From: Bacteroidia bacterium | GTDB taxonomy: Bacteria; Bacteroidota; Bacteroidia; Flavobacteriales; Flavobacteriaceae | Assembly: GCA_030427735.1 (NCBI GenBank) | Contig: JAUIBP010000006.1 | Location: forward strand, 1-64,000 | Length of the DNA: 64,000 nucleotides | Direction of reading: 5' to 3' | Part shown: positions 1-11,454 of the stretch, piece by piece | Layout of the letters: every line of letters begins with the position of its first letter | Position numbering within the stretch: the stretch's first letter is position 1 | Notes under the pieces: model-generated | Database searches by the model: none | What the model was told of the DNA's origin: nothing | What the model saw: only the letters and a program-made list of their open reading frames with translations | Translations under genes and position numbers: made by a program

Positions 1-91
1 CGATTTTTTTAGTGGCTCAGTTTCATCCGCTGTGGGTGGCTCAATTTCATCCGCCGCACTATGCTCACTTTAATCCGCTGCAGGTGGCTCA
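1..91. mobile_element. End of an IS21-like insertion sequence (partial)
   Basis: Positions 12-35, 36-59, 60-83 and 84-107 form four imperfect 24-bp units built around GTGGCTCA-n-TTT-n-ATCCG, the last one degenerating after about 91. Multiple short direct repeats at the tips are typical of IS21-family elements, where the IstA transposase binds them, and these elements usually end in CA. I infer that the tip is the GTGGCTCA at 84-91 and that the rest of the element lies upstream, outside the window. No transposase sequence is visible here, so the family assignment rests only on the repeat pattern. Confidence 0.6.
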
Positions 92-1658
92 CTATGGCCG
101 TTTTTTGCATAAAGACGGTTTAACGCAAACAATTAATTATAAAGTGATAAAATCTGAATCGGATGTGGTTAAGGATTTTGGGCATTTTCTAACTACAGAA
201 CAATGGTTCGACAAAGCAGATCCAATCTTTAAAAGAAATCCTTCGGTTATTAGTTACGATTATGAAACCAAATCTCAATTAACCCAAGATAGTAGAGCGT
301 GGGTGGCAGGTTTAAGTGACGAAGGTGGTGCAGGAGGCTGGTTGGCTGCAATTATGAAACAACTCATTCAGCCAAACAAAGAGGAAATAAATAAGCTCGA
401 ACGCTTTGTAGATGAAACGCTTTGGGGAACCATTCAATATAAGGAAGGTCCACGTAAATATGGGGTGAAACGAAGTGTTTTTTACTACGAACCAGATTCG
501 CTTCCTAAAGGGACATATAGCGATAAAATAGACTATTCGTCCTGGGCGGCTTGGAGTAAAGAGCATGCCGATCAACCAGATAGGTCTTATAATTATCCGC
601 ATGTTGCAGCTGCATATTGGGTAATGTATCGTTTAGCTAGATATCATGATGGATTGGTAGATAATCGTACCTGGAATTGGTATTTAGAAAACGCTTATCA
701 TACAACCATAGCCATGGTCGAGCAGGCGCCATATTATGCCCAATTTGGACAAATGGAAGGTTCTGTATTTTTATATATTCTGGAGGATTTAAAACGAGAA
801 AATTTAACAGAAATGGCAAGCGATCTCGAAACAAGAATGAAAGCAAGAACAGACCATTGGCGTGCATTGCATTATCCGTTTGGTAGCGAAATGCCATGGG
901 ATTCTACGGGACAAGAAGAAGTGTATATGTGGTCCAACTATTTTGGATATGAGCATAAAGCGAATGTTACTTTAAGTGCTATTTTAGCCTATATGCCTAC
1001 CATGCCTCACTGGGCGTATAATGGTAATGCGAGACGGTATTGGGACTTTTTGTACGGAGGAAAATTGTCGCGTGTAGAGCGTCAAATTCATCATTATGGA
1101 TCGTCTTTAAATGCGATCCCTGTTCTAGAGCAATACAGGAAAAAAGGCGACGATTTATATCTGCTAAAAGTGGGGTATGGCGGACTTTTAGGAGGCATCT
1201 CTAATATCACTCAAGATGGGTTTGGCCCTGCAGCATTTCATTCGTATCCTTCAACTTTAAGAATTGATTACCTCTCTGGCGATTATGGTTCTGGATTTTA
1301 TGGTTACGCTGTAAATACCAGTTCTTATTTAACTAAAGACGATGATTTGGGCTGGTTGGCCTTTGGAGGAAATGTGGAAGTAAAAGGCGATGAGGTAACA
1401 ATGCAACTTACTACAGCAGCCAAGTCTAAGGTTTATATTGCTTCAAAACAATTATGGTTAACTTTAGATGCGGGACAATTTGAAAGCGTAACGTACAATA
1501 CCAAAACAAAGGATTTAACAGTTACCTTATCACCAGCCACCGAATTTACACCTAAAGCGTATTTAAGAGTAAGTTCAGATAAGACTTTATCTTATAATAA
1601 AGTTAGAGGAGCTTATGAGATTCCTTTGACCAAGAAAAGCCTAGAAGTGAAATTTTAA
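12..1658 (+). pseudogene. DUF5695 family protein, 5' end replaced by IS end
   Basis: The open frame carries a large C-terminal part of a DUF5695 protein, a family found with carbohydrate-active genes in Bacteroidetes and presumed to act on glycans. The segment DSRAWVAGLSDEGGAGGW is characteristic, and the composition rich in Trp and Tyr fits an alpha-helical toroid-type glycan-active fold (inference). No signal peptide is present. The first about 27 codons (GTG at 12) are translated IS tip repeats, giving a repeating AQFHP-type octapeptide, so the natural N-terminus has been lost or displaced by the insertion. The frame is intact from there to the stop at 1658, which suggests a recent event. 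Two hairpin terminators follow at once. The neighbouring GH43 and GH97 genes suggest it once belonged to a galactan- or arabinan-type locus. Biochemical function unknown. Confidence 0.65.
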
Positions 1659-1680
1659 TACAAAAATAATTTGGAAAACT

Positions 1681-1718
1681 ATGGCGTTGTGATTGTTTTC
1701 GCCATGGGGTTATTTTTT
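1681..1718 (+). terminator. Intrinsic terminator after DUF5695 gene
   Basis: A 6-bp stem (ATGGCG at 1681-1686 with CGCCAT at 1700-1705) is followed within a few bases by a T-run (1712-1718). It lies 22 bp past the stop of the DUF5695 remnant. Confidence 0.5.
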
Positions 1719-1732
1719 TGTATATTTTTTTT

Positions 1733-1769
1733 CAAAGGCAATTTTCATCGAAATTGCCTTTGTTTTTTT
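1733..1769 (+). terminator. Strong intrinsic terminator
   Basis: A perfect 12-bp stem (1733-1744 with 1751-1762, CAAAGGCAATTT and its complement) around a 6-base loop is followed by seven T residues. It is the second terminator in tandem before the GH43 gene at 1788, so that gene probably needs its own promoter or is not expressed from upstream. Confidence 0.8.
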
Positions 1770-1787
1770 AATCGTAAAGTTTAACAA

Positions 1788-3952
1788 ATGAAATTACATT
1801 TTTTTTCTACAATACCCTTTTTTTTGTTAGTGCTGGTCGCCGCTTCCTGTAAAGATACTTCAAAGACGCTTAGCCAAGTAGAACTTGCTGCAAACAAAAA
1901 TGCATCTGCTATAGGAAACCCTATTTTACCTGGGTATTATGCAGATCCTACTATAAAGAAGTTTGGAGACCTCTATTATATTTATGCGACCACCGATAAT
2001 GAAATGTTGGCATCTGGAGCACCTACAGTTTGGTATAGTAAAGATTTACAAAATTGGTATAATTATACCATGGAAATCCCGTCTCTATCTTCTGTAAATC
2101 TTCGTAATTATTGGGCGCCAGACATTATTGAAGGTCAGGACGGAAGGTTCTATTTGTATTTTGGTAATTGCCAAGCCGGTTGTAATATTTACGGCTATGT
2201 TTCAGATACACCTGTTGGTCCTTGGGAAAAATTAAATGAAGACGACACGCCAGTTATTGCTCATAATTATCCACGAAAAGGATTTCCGTCGTTAGATGCG
2301 CAATTTTTTACCGATACCGATGGCAAAGTTTACGCATATTGGGGTACTTGGGTGCATTACAATGGCGGTTATGCCGTTGGTGAACTGAATACAGACACCA
2401 TGAAGGATATTATGAATCCGGAAAATATTCCCTTGGAGCAAACACCAAACTCGTTTGAAGCGGCTTACATGATGAAAAAAGGTGATAAATACATTTTGAT
2501 GTATTCTGGCGAATCTTGTCACGATGAAACTTATAAAGTTCTTTATGCTTATGCCAATACGCCATATGGACCTTTTACTCCTGGTGAAAACAATCCCATT
2601 TTAAGTACTAACGACGACCAAACGACGCATGGTCCTGGGCATCATTCTGTGTTAGAAGACGGCGACGATTATTACATTGTGTACCACAAACATGATTACC
2701 CTATGACGCGTGGTGGAATGGCAAGACAAGTATGTATAGATGATTTAATTTTTGAAAACGACTCTACTATCAAAAAAGTTGTGCCTTCTCAAAAAGGTAT
2801 TACGCCTATCGTAAAATCGGAGGTGCCAGAAAATATTGCATCTCGGGCAGCTGCATCGGCATCGTCTTCATATCACTTAAATGTTTTAGGTGAATCGTAT
2901 CAATATAAACCAGAAAATGCTACAGATAACAATAATGCGACCATGTGGAAAGCGGCTAATAATACATTTCCGCAGGATTTAACAGTCGATTTAGGTAAAG
3001 TAACACCAATTAAAAGAGTAATGGTTCAGTTTGAGTTTGCGAGTTATTATTACCAATATGTTTTGGAATATTCTAAAGATGGGCAAACTTGGGACGTGTT
3101 TGCCGATAAATCTAATAACACAACCTCTGGAAGTCCAATGATCGACGATTTAGAAGTCGAGGCAAGATATGTGAAGCTAACAGTCTTAAATACCGAAAAG
3201 CAAGGCTTATTAGCAGCTGTTTGGAATATTAAAGTGTATCGTGATTTATTTGAAATCCCTTTACAATTACAAAATAAACCATCTGTAGAAGGTCCAGCTC
3301 TACACGTGGAAAACAGTATGATAGCAGCCATAGATGTAAAAAATGTAAGTGCTGAAAACAAGAATCAGTTTTTAAACGCAGGCTCTTTAGGTGGAGAATT
3401 TATTGCAACAGGCGACGTGTCCTTAACAACAGATGAAGATACCAAACTGCCATTGAATTTAAGAAAGGTGCTTTAATTTTAAATAAGGCAGTGCCTAAAA
3501 GTTTAGAATGGAATGGTGCTTTTACGGTGGCAACGTGGGTGAAAAATCCAGAGATTAGCGCAGAAGGTGAATTTTTAGCCTCGTGGTGCGATAGACATGC
3601 CTTAAATTTAGCGAATTCGTACAATGCTTTGGTATACAATAGTGGGCATTACGGGGCTGCATCACATTTAGATGGTCATTTTGATATGGCCTATAAAATA
3701 CTACCAAAAGCCAATGAGTGGCATCATATCGTTTTAACTTTTGATGGCGTGGTAGAAAAAATATATGTTGACGGCGTAATAGATAATGCTCAAATCATGC
3801 TTTTATCTTCTGCAATAGATAATGCAAAACTTATTGTTGGTGCATCCGATGTTGGTGAGCATTATTCGGGTTTAATGGCTTCATTTCAAATGTATAACTA
3901 CGCATTAAGTGAAGATGAAATTATCAAACTTCAGAAAAAAAACAAACCGTAA
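1788..3952 (+). pseudogene. GH43 glycosidase lipoprotein (GH43-CBM32-LamG), frameshifted
   Basis: Probable arabinan- or xylan-type glycosidase, surface or periplasmic. The N-terminus is a lipoprotein signal with lipobox Cys21. The GH43 five-bladed propeller region (about 40-345) shows the expected triad: Asp53 in ADPT, Asp170 in SLDAQF and Glu224 in FEAAY. An F5/8 type C (CBM32) domain follows at about 350-486 and a LamG-type lectin domain starts near 500. The frame stops at 3476, but the rest of the LamG domain continues in another frame from about 3455 to 3952 without loss of similarity. Restoring one base near 3454-3455 (TTGAA read as TTGGAA) rejoins both parts. The 1-nt deletion is either a real mutation or a sequence error. 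If real, a truncated but possibly active GH43-CBM32 protein of 562 residues would still be made. Confidence 0.8.
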
Positions 3953-3983
3953 ATGGTTAATTTTTAATTGTTGGTGTTGTAAA

Positions 3984-4011
3984 AGTCTTCTGTTACTAGA
4001 AGGCTTTTTTT
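3984..4011 (+). terminator. Intrinsic terminator after GH43 gene
   Basis: An 8-bp stem (3984-3991 with 3998-4005, one G-T pair) and loop are followed by a T-run at 4005-4011, 32 bp after the GH43/LamG stop. Confidence 0.65.
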
Positions 4012-4325
4012 ATTGTCAAATAAATGGTTAGTTGTATTGGTTAACTTATACTAATAAAAGCCTATCACCAGGAATTTATTTTATAAAGGTGAGTTCGCAA
4101 AACAAACAAGAAACCAAAAAAATAGTAATAAAATAGAAACCGGAATTGTGTAAACGGTTTTTATTAAGTGTGTGCTACACCTCGATATCGAGGTGTAGTT
4201 TTTTTTTTAGAATAGTTTGTACCTAAATTATTGGTTAAAATTGTATCAATAATAGCTACTTTCGAACCAATGATTTTTAATAAAGATTAATATTTTTAAT
4301 TTCTCAATTAAATTTAATTCTTGTT
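4012..4325. other. Gene-free stretch with orphan hairpin and GH97 promoter region
   Basis: With the terminator at 3984-4011, the stretch 3953-4325 has no convincing gene. It holds a second perfect hairpin terminator at 4175-4209 not preceded by any gene, and a possible Bacteroidetes-type promoter for the GH97 gene: TTG at 4231-4233 and TACTTTCG at 4257-4264, close to the TTG/TAnnTTTG consensus. The rest is AT-rich and featureless. Confidence 0.4.
4175..4209 (+). terminator. Perfect-palindrome terminator without an obvious gene
   Basis: Positions 4175-4198 form a perfect 24-bp palindrome (CTACACCTCGAT and its complement) followed at once by a run of T residues (4199-4209). No coding region lies between it and the terminator at 3984-4011, so it may end read-through transcription or a short untranslated RNA, or be left over from a deleted gene. 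Confidence 0.6.
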
Positions 4326-6284
4326 ATGAAATATATCTTACTTCTAGTCTTTTTCTGTACCGCCAGTTTCTCTAATTTAAGTGCACAACAGTATCAAGTA
4401 GAATCTCCAAACAAAACGATACAATTATTGGTAAATATAGAGGACGATATCTCATGGTCTGCCAACTTAAACGGGCAAGTCGTAATAGAAAAAGCAAGTG
4501 TAGGAATGCAATTTTCTAAGGGCGTTAGTTTTGGAATACAACCGCAGGTTTTAAATCATAAAATAAAGCATAATTCCGAATTTATCTATCCTGTTATCCC
4601 TCATAAAGATGCTAAGATATTAGATGAATATACCGAATTGCTAGTATCATTTAAAGGTAAGTACAGTTTAAGTTTTCGTGTGTATAACGATGGGATTGCT
4701 TATCAATTTGCCGATAAAAATAAAGTAGAGCGAAATGTGGTCTCAGAGCAATTAGATTTAACTTTTCCAGAACATACTTCAACATTTTTTCCAAAAGAAG
4801 AATCCATGTACTCGCATAACGAAAGGTATTATGTAAACTCATCATTAAAAGACATCTCTAAAGACGATTTTTGTAGCTTACCTGTGTTGTTTGATGCAAA
4901 GAGTGCAAAAGTTTTATTTACAGAAACAGCGTTACATGATTATCCAGGATTGTTTTTAAAAAGTAATGGTAATGAGACTTTGAAAGCAATATTTCCTAAA
5001 TATGTTTTGGAAGCAGTAGATAAAGATGGAAAATCGGATAGAGTACAAACCATTACAAAAGAAGCCGATTATATTGCTAAAACCAAAGGAGATAGAACAT
5101 TCCCTTGGCGCGTATTTGTAATAGCAAAAGAAGACCGCACATTAGTAGAGAGTAATTTAACCTATCAATTGGCAAAGCCAACAGCACTTAAAAATACCGA
5201 TTGGATAAAACCAGGTAAGGTGGCTTGGGATTGGTATAATAATAACAATATTTATGGCGTAGATTTTAAATCGGGTTTAAATACAGAAACTTATAAATAT
5301 TATATAGATTTCGCTGCTAAAAATAATATTGAGTATGTGATTTTAGATGAAGGTTGGACAAAATCTACTACAGATATTCTACATGTAAATCCAGATATGG
5401 ATGTTAAGGCGCTTATAGAGTATGGTAAGGAAAAAAGTGTCGGTATTATATTATGGGTACTTTGGAAACCTTTAGATGCCAATCTTCAAGAAATTTTAGA
5501 AACCTATAAGCATTGGGGTGCCAAAGGTATTAAGATAGACTATATGCAAAGAAACGATCAGTACATGGTAAATTCTTATGAGCAAATAGCAAAATTATGT
5601 GCCGAATTAGAATTGTTGGTCGATTTTCATGGTGCATTTAAACCTTCGGGATTAAGAAGAACTTATCCTAACGTGGTTAATTATGAAGGTGTTAAAGGAA
5701 GCGAAAATAATAAATGGAGTAATGAAGTTACACCAGAGCATAATGTTACTTTGCCATTTATAAGAATGGTAGCAGGTCCTTTAGATTATACTCCGGGAGC
5801 AATGTCGAATACTCAGGAAATCAATTTTTCTATTAGCTTTGATAGACCTATGAGCCAAGGAACACGTGCGCACCAAGTAGCCATGTATACAATCTACGAA
5901 GCTCCATTACAAATGCTTTGCGAATCGCCTTCAAGATATTATAAGGAACAAGAAACGGTCGATTTTATAACGCAAATCCCAACGGTTTGGGACGAAACCA
6001 AAGTGCTGCATGCTGCTGTAGGAAATTACATAGCCATAGCCAGAAAGAAAGCCAATACTTGGTATATAGGCGCAATGACAGATTGGGATGAACGCACTTT
6101 AAATATAGATTTATCTTTTTTAGATGACGGGGATTATAACATGCAAATATTTAAAGATGGCGTTAATGCCAATAAGTTTGCAGAAGATTATAAAATTGAA
6201 AATTTAGAAGTAAATAAGCAATCTGTCATCCAAGCAAAATTAGCAAAAGGAGGTGGCTGGTCAGCTATAATAGTAAAAAAGTAA
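4326..6284 (+). CDS. GH97 family glycosidase, retaining type (alpha-galactosidase-like)
   Basis: Periplasmic glycoside hydrolase of 652 residues with a Sec signal (cleavage after about residue 20, LSAQ). GH97 layout: N-terminal beta-sandwich, central barrel with DEGW, C-terminal beta-domain ending GGGWSAIIVKK. GH97 contains inverting alpha-glucosidases (SusB) and retaining alpha-galactosidases or beta-L-arabinopyranosidases. Here Asp405 in KIDYM occupies the retaining-nucleophile position, and the second SusB base is replaced by Gly in DFHGAFKPSG. The conserved Glu pair is present as Glu454 and Glu460 in YEGVKGSE. A retaining enzyme acting on alpha-galactosyl or beta-L-arabinopyranosyl ends is therefore more likely than an alpha-glucosidase. 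This agrees with the GH43 and DUF5695 neighbours and differs from the second GH97 at 34913. Confidence 0.85.
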   Translation: MKYILLLVFFCTASFSNLSAQQYQVESPNKTIQLLVNIEDDISWSANLNGQVVIEKASVGMQFSKGVSFGIQPQVLNHKIKHNSEFIYPVIPHKDAKILDEYTELLVSFKGKYSLSFRVYNDGIAYQFADKNKVERNVVSEQLDLTFPEHTSTFFPKEESMYSHNERYYVNSSLKDISKDDFCSLPVLFDAKSAKVLFTETALHDYPGLFLKSNGNETLKAIFPKYVLEAVDKDGKSDRVQTITKEADYIAKTKGDRTFPWRVFVIAKEDRTLVESNLTYQLAKPTALKNTDWIKPGKVAWDWYNNNNIYGVDFKSGLNTETYKYYIDFAAKNNIEYVILDEGWTKSTTDILHVNPDMDVKALIEYGKEKSVGIILWVLWKPLDANLQEILETYKHWGAKGIKIDYMQRNDQYMVNSYEQIAKLCAELELLVDFHGAFKPSGLRRTYPNVVNYEGVKGSENNKWSNEVTPEHNVTLPFIRMVAGPLDYTPGAMSNTQEINFSISFDRPMSQGTRAHQVAMYTIYEAPLQMLCESPSRYYKEQETVDFITQIPTVWDETKVLHAAVGNYIAIARKKANTWYIGAMTDWDERTLNIDLSFLDDGDYNMQIFKDGVNANKFAEDYKIENLEVNKQSVIQAKLAKGGGWSAIIVKK

Positions 6285-6305
6285 GATCAGTATATTATGC
6301 TAATT

Positions 6306-6342
6306 CTAAATTAAACAAACGCGAGTCTGTTTAATGATTTAG
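6306..6342. terminator. Possible bidirectional terminator between convergent genes
   Basis: TTAAACA (6311-6317) pairs with TGTTTAA (6328-6334), and outer CTAAA/TTTAG arms (6306-6310, 6338-6342) extend the stem after a 3-nt bulge. It sits between the convergent GH97 and AraC genes. T-rich tails are weak. Confidence 0.35.
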
Positions 6343-6363
6343 TAAAATATATTTTAGATTAAA

Positions 6364-7275
6364 CTAACTACTTTGCTTGTATTTGCCTGGGCTGACGCCT
6401 ATGCGTTGCGAAAAGGTTGAGGTAAAATGTTGTAACGACGAGAACCCAGAGGCATAGGCAATCTCCGAAATACTTTTTTGCCCTTCGTTAAGCATCTCTA
6501 TGGCTTTTTCAATTTTTAAATTGATGATGTAGCTGTTAGGCGGATAACCTGTTACTTTTTTTACTTCGTAAGTAAATTTAGTTTTACCCATGCCAAACAT
6601 ATAAGCCAAATCGTCTATAATCCATTTTTTACTTAAATCTTTAAAAACAATTTGGTTCAATTTATCAATAAAGTGATCTTGTTCTATAATTTGTTTTTCG
6701 TTGCGAAGTAAATACCTGTACAAATCTATAAGTAGGTTTTCTATAAGGTTTCCTACTATAATTTCGTAACCTTTTTCATGTTTGGTTAGCTCGTGGGCTA
6801 AGGTTGTAAAATAAGTTTTAAAACTATTGGCTTTTTCTAAAACCAAACTTTTTTGGTTGGCAATTAAAGCGCCCAAATCGTTTTGGAACGTAGCGCTTAA
6901 TTTGGTCCATTTACCGAGGTCTAGTGGCGAATCTTGGCTATAGGCCTTAGGTTTAATAACCATCCACATAATTTCTCCAATTTCCATTTTACCGCTTGGG
7001 CTTCCGTTATATTGCCAAGGGGCGGTAACCGAAAGGTTTCCTGGTAAGAGTTTTATCTGTTCGTCGTCAATGGCCCAATTGTATTTTCCGCTAACAACAA
7101 AGTGTATTTCTATACCATCGTTTAAATGAGGTTTCATGGTAGGGTCTATCTTCACCTTCGAAAATTTCATATTACCGAACTGGACTAAAAATGGTAAATC
7201 TGCTAAAGGTCCTTTATCAGACTTATGCCACCACACTCCAGAGCTACCAGTTTGTGCGTCTTTAATACTATGCAT
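6364..7275 (-). CDS. AraC family transcriptional regulator
   Basis: Transcription factor of 303 residues. The N-terminal half is a cupin-like sensor region (HFVVSGKYNW, LLPGNLSVTAPWQ). The C-terminal 100 residues hold the paired helix-turn-helix of AraC/XylS proteins, ending with the signature ISEIAYASGFSSLQHFTSTF and a G-V-S-P-G-K-Y motif. One-component sugar sensors of this kind commonly control nearby glycan genes, so the adjacent convergent GH97 gene is a plausible target, but nothing in the sequence proves it. A perfect TAnnTTTG-type -7 box lies 22-30 bp upstream on the same strand (7298-7305). Confidence 0.9.
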   Translation of the reverse strand: MHSIKDAQTGSSGVWWHKSDKGPLADLPFLVQFGNMKFSKVKIDPTMKPHLNDGIEIHFVVSGKYNWAIDDEQIKLLPGNLSVTAPWQYNGSPSGKMEIGEIMWMVIKPKAYSQDSPLDLGKWTKLSATFQNDLGALIANQKSLVLEKANSFKTYFTTLAHELTKHEKGYEIIVGNLIENLLIDLYRYLLRNEKQIIEQDHFIDKLNQIVFKDLSKKWIIDDLAYMFGMGKTKFTYEVKKVTGYPPNSYIINLKIEKAIEMLNEGQKSISEIAYASGFSSLQHFTSTFSQRIGVSPGKYKQSS

Positions 7276-7297
7276 TAGGGGTTGAATTTGTTATATC

Positions 7298-7305
7298 CAA
7301 AGATA
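7298..7305 (-). promoter_or_regulatory. -7 box of AraC gene promoter
   Basis: Read on the minus strand this is TATCTTTG, an exact match to the Bacteroidetes -7 consensus TAnnTTTG, placed 23 bp upstream of the AraC start codon. No clear -33 TTG is seen at the usual spacing. Confidence 0.5.
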
Positions 7306-9930
<2,625 letters not shown>

Positions 9931-9955
9931 TAATTTATAGTCTTTCTTAAAACAG

Positions 9956-9990
9956 AAAAGGCGGTTGTCCATAATAGATAGCCGCCTTTT
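9956..9990. terminator. Bidirectional terminator between katG and thrE-like genes
   Basis: A perfect 9-bp stem, AAAAGGCGG (9956-9964) with CCGCCTTTT (9982-9990), has A-run and T-run flanks on both strands. It sits between convergent genes and can serve both. Confidence 0.75.
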
Positions 9991-10009
9991 ATATTTTTTT
10001 CGGGAAAAA

Positions 10010-10498
10010 TCACTTTTTGGTGTATTTAATATGTTTAGCTGAGTTTTTTCGACTAATAAGCATGGGCAACGAAACTCCTGCTGTGAGTGACAGCACTATA
10101 AACGCAGCTTTTATGCCGTTGTTTATTGTTTCATCTAAAGCGATGTCGTAAGTAGAAGCATGAATGTCTCCTGTTAATTTTATAAAACCTAACATAGATT
10201 TATAAGCAAATGCACCCGGTATCATAGGAATTACAGCAGGAATAGAAAACACTAAAGGAGGAGCATGTTTGCCGTGAGCGGCTTGTATGCTCAGAAAACC
10301 AATAATAGTAGCGCCTACAAAAGAACTTAAAACAATGTGTACATTGTAATGCATTAAAATAAGTTTGGATAAGCCTCCAATAGCAGCTAAAAGAGCAATC
10401 ATACCTAGTGTGCGCTTAGGCACATTAAACAATACTCCAAAGCCTATAGCCGCAGTCGCCAGCCAAAATCCCATTTCTAAATAAAACAATGCATTCAT
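10010..10498 (-). CDS. Threonine/serine exporter family, small subunit (ThrE_2/DUF3815)
   Basis: Integral membrane protein of 162 residues with about five hydrophobic segments and the conserved AIPAVIPMIPGAFAYK-like stretch (here SIPAVIPMIPGAFAYK). It matches the C-terminal half of the ThrE exporter, which in many Bacteroidetes is encoded as a separate gene. It starts 3 bp after the stop of the partner gene (11272-10502), so both are surely co-transcribed and likely form one transporter. Substrate (threonine, serine or another small metabolite) cannot be told from sequence. Confidence 0.85.
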   Translation of the reverse strand: MNALFYLEMGFWLATAAIGFGVLFNVPKRTLGMIALLAAIGGLSKLILMHYNVHIVLSSFVGATIIGFLSIQAAHGKHAPPLVFSIPAVIPMIPGAFAYKSMLGFIKLTGDIHASTYDIALDETINNGIKAAFIVLSLTAGVSLPMLISRKNSAKHIKYTKK

Positions 10499-10501
10499 AG
10501 T

Positions 10502-11272
10502 TTAAAAATTATAAATATACATAGTGGCTAACATGCCAAAAGCTATCGAAAGCGCTATAAGCATGGCGTGTGTGCCGCGCACCAAACCATTCATCGTGTA
10601 ACCTTCAATCAGGTCTGAAAAAGAGTTGATAAGCGGTATACCTGGTATTAAAAATAAGACAGCAGTATTAAAGGCCAATTCTGGATGGTGACCAATACCT
10701 AGTTTTACTGCTCCCCCGGTAATTAAACAAGCAATACATGAAGCAAAACTGATACACAGGTAAGGATTGAATTTCAATTTTAAAACATAATGCCTCGCCA
10801 AAAATGCAATGGCTGTGGCTGTAAATGCAGTGGCCATATCTACATGCGAAGCTCCAAATAATCTGCAAAAGGCAGCGTCGGCAAGACTTACTAAAATTAG
10901 TGTGGTAAGAAGGGAGTATCTTGGTCGGTGTTTTAAAGTGTCGAGTCTGTTGTTTATTTCGGCAATAGACCATTGCTCTTGAATGACTTTCCAACTTAAT
11001 TTACTAATGCCCGAAACTAAATTGAAATTTGCGCCGTGAGGTGGTGTTTTTCTAAAAGAATTATAAGTTGTGTTGTCTGTTTTATGTTTTACAACTATTA
11101 AAATGGTACGGTGTGTTGCTAGTAGTTCTGTGTCGTAACCCAAGCCATGTGAAATTCTATCTATAGTAAGTTTTATGCGGTTGGTACTGGCTCCAGCTCC
11201 CATTAGTAAAGCTCCCACTTCTAGTAAGCAATCAGAAACATTTTTAATATTATGCGTAGTGCTTGTATTCAT
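10502..11272 (-). CDS. Threonine/serine exporter family, large subunit (ThrE/DUF1212)
   Basis: Membrane protein of 256 residues. The N-terminal about 110 residues are soluble and carry the family signature LLMGAGASTNRIKLTIDRI and a following THRTILIV segment. The remainder holds about five membrane helices including LIPGIPLINSFSDLIEG. This is the DUF1212 (ThrE N-terminal) part, encoded just upstream of the ThrE_2 partner with a 3-bp gap. Together the pair reconstitutes the single-chain exporter described in Corynebacterium. Export of amino acids is known for that member only, so the substrate here is inferred. Confidence 0.85.
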   Translation of the reverse strand: MNTSTTHNIKNVSDCLLEVGALLMGAGASTNRIKLTIDRISHGLGYDTELLATHRTILIVVKHKTDNTTYNSFRKTPPHGANFNLVSGISKLSWKVIQEQWSIAEINNRLDTLKHRPRYSLLTTLILVSLADAAFCRLFGASHVDMATAFTATAIAFLARHYVLKLKFNPYLCISFASCIACLITGGAVKLGIGHHPELAFNTAVLFLIPGIPLINSFSDLIEGYTMNGLVRGTHAMLIALSIAFGMLATMYIYNF

Positions 11273-11367
11273 TATTGCGCAGCCGTTTTTTACAGTATGA
11301 AAATACCAATAAAGTAAACGCTAACCAATTTTTTTACAGGTGAAGTGAATGGCGTTTACATATAAAA

Positions 11368-11401
11368 AAAATGGGCAATCTGTATTTAGATAGACCATTT
11401 T
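11368..11401 (-). terminator. Terminator of the pectate lyase gene
   Basis: AAAATGG (11368-11374) pairs with CCATTTT (11395-11401), with an inner ATCT/AGAT stem. On the minus strand the stem is followed by an eight-T run. It lies about 55 bp past the stop of the large lyase gene. Confidence 0.6.
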
Positions 11402-11454
11402 AAAAAATAAGAACTTCGTTCTAAGGGATTACTTTGTTAACTGTTTTATAGTTT

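Noticed and set aside
4141-4325. Possible leader peptide before the GH97 gene
   Set aside because: No ATG-started frame of useful length with plausible codons was found between the palindrome and the GH97 start.
10010-11272. ThrE exporter split into two genes as a broken gene
   Set aside because: Separate DUF1212 and ThrE_2 genes side by side are a common natural arrangement; both parts are complete with their own starts and stops.
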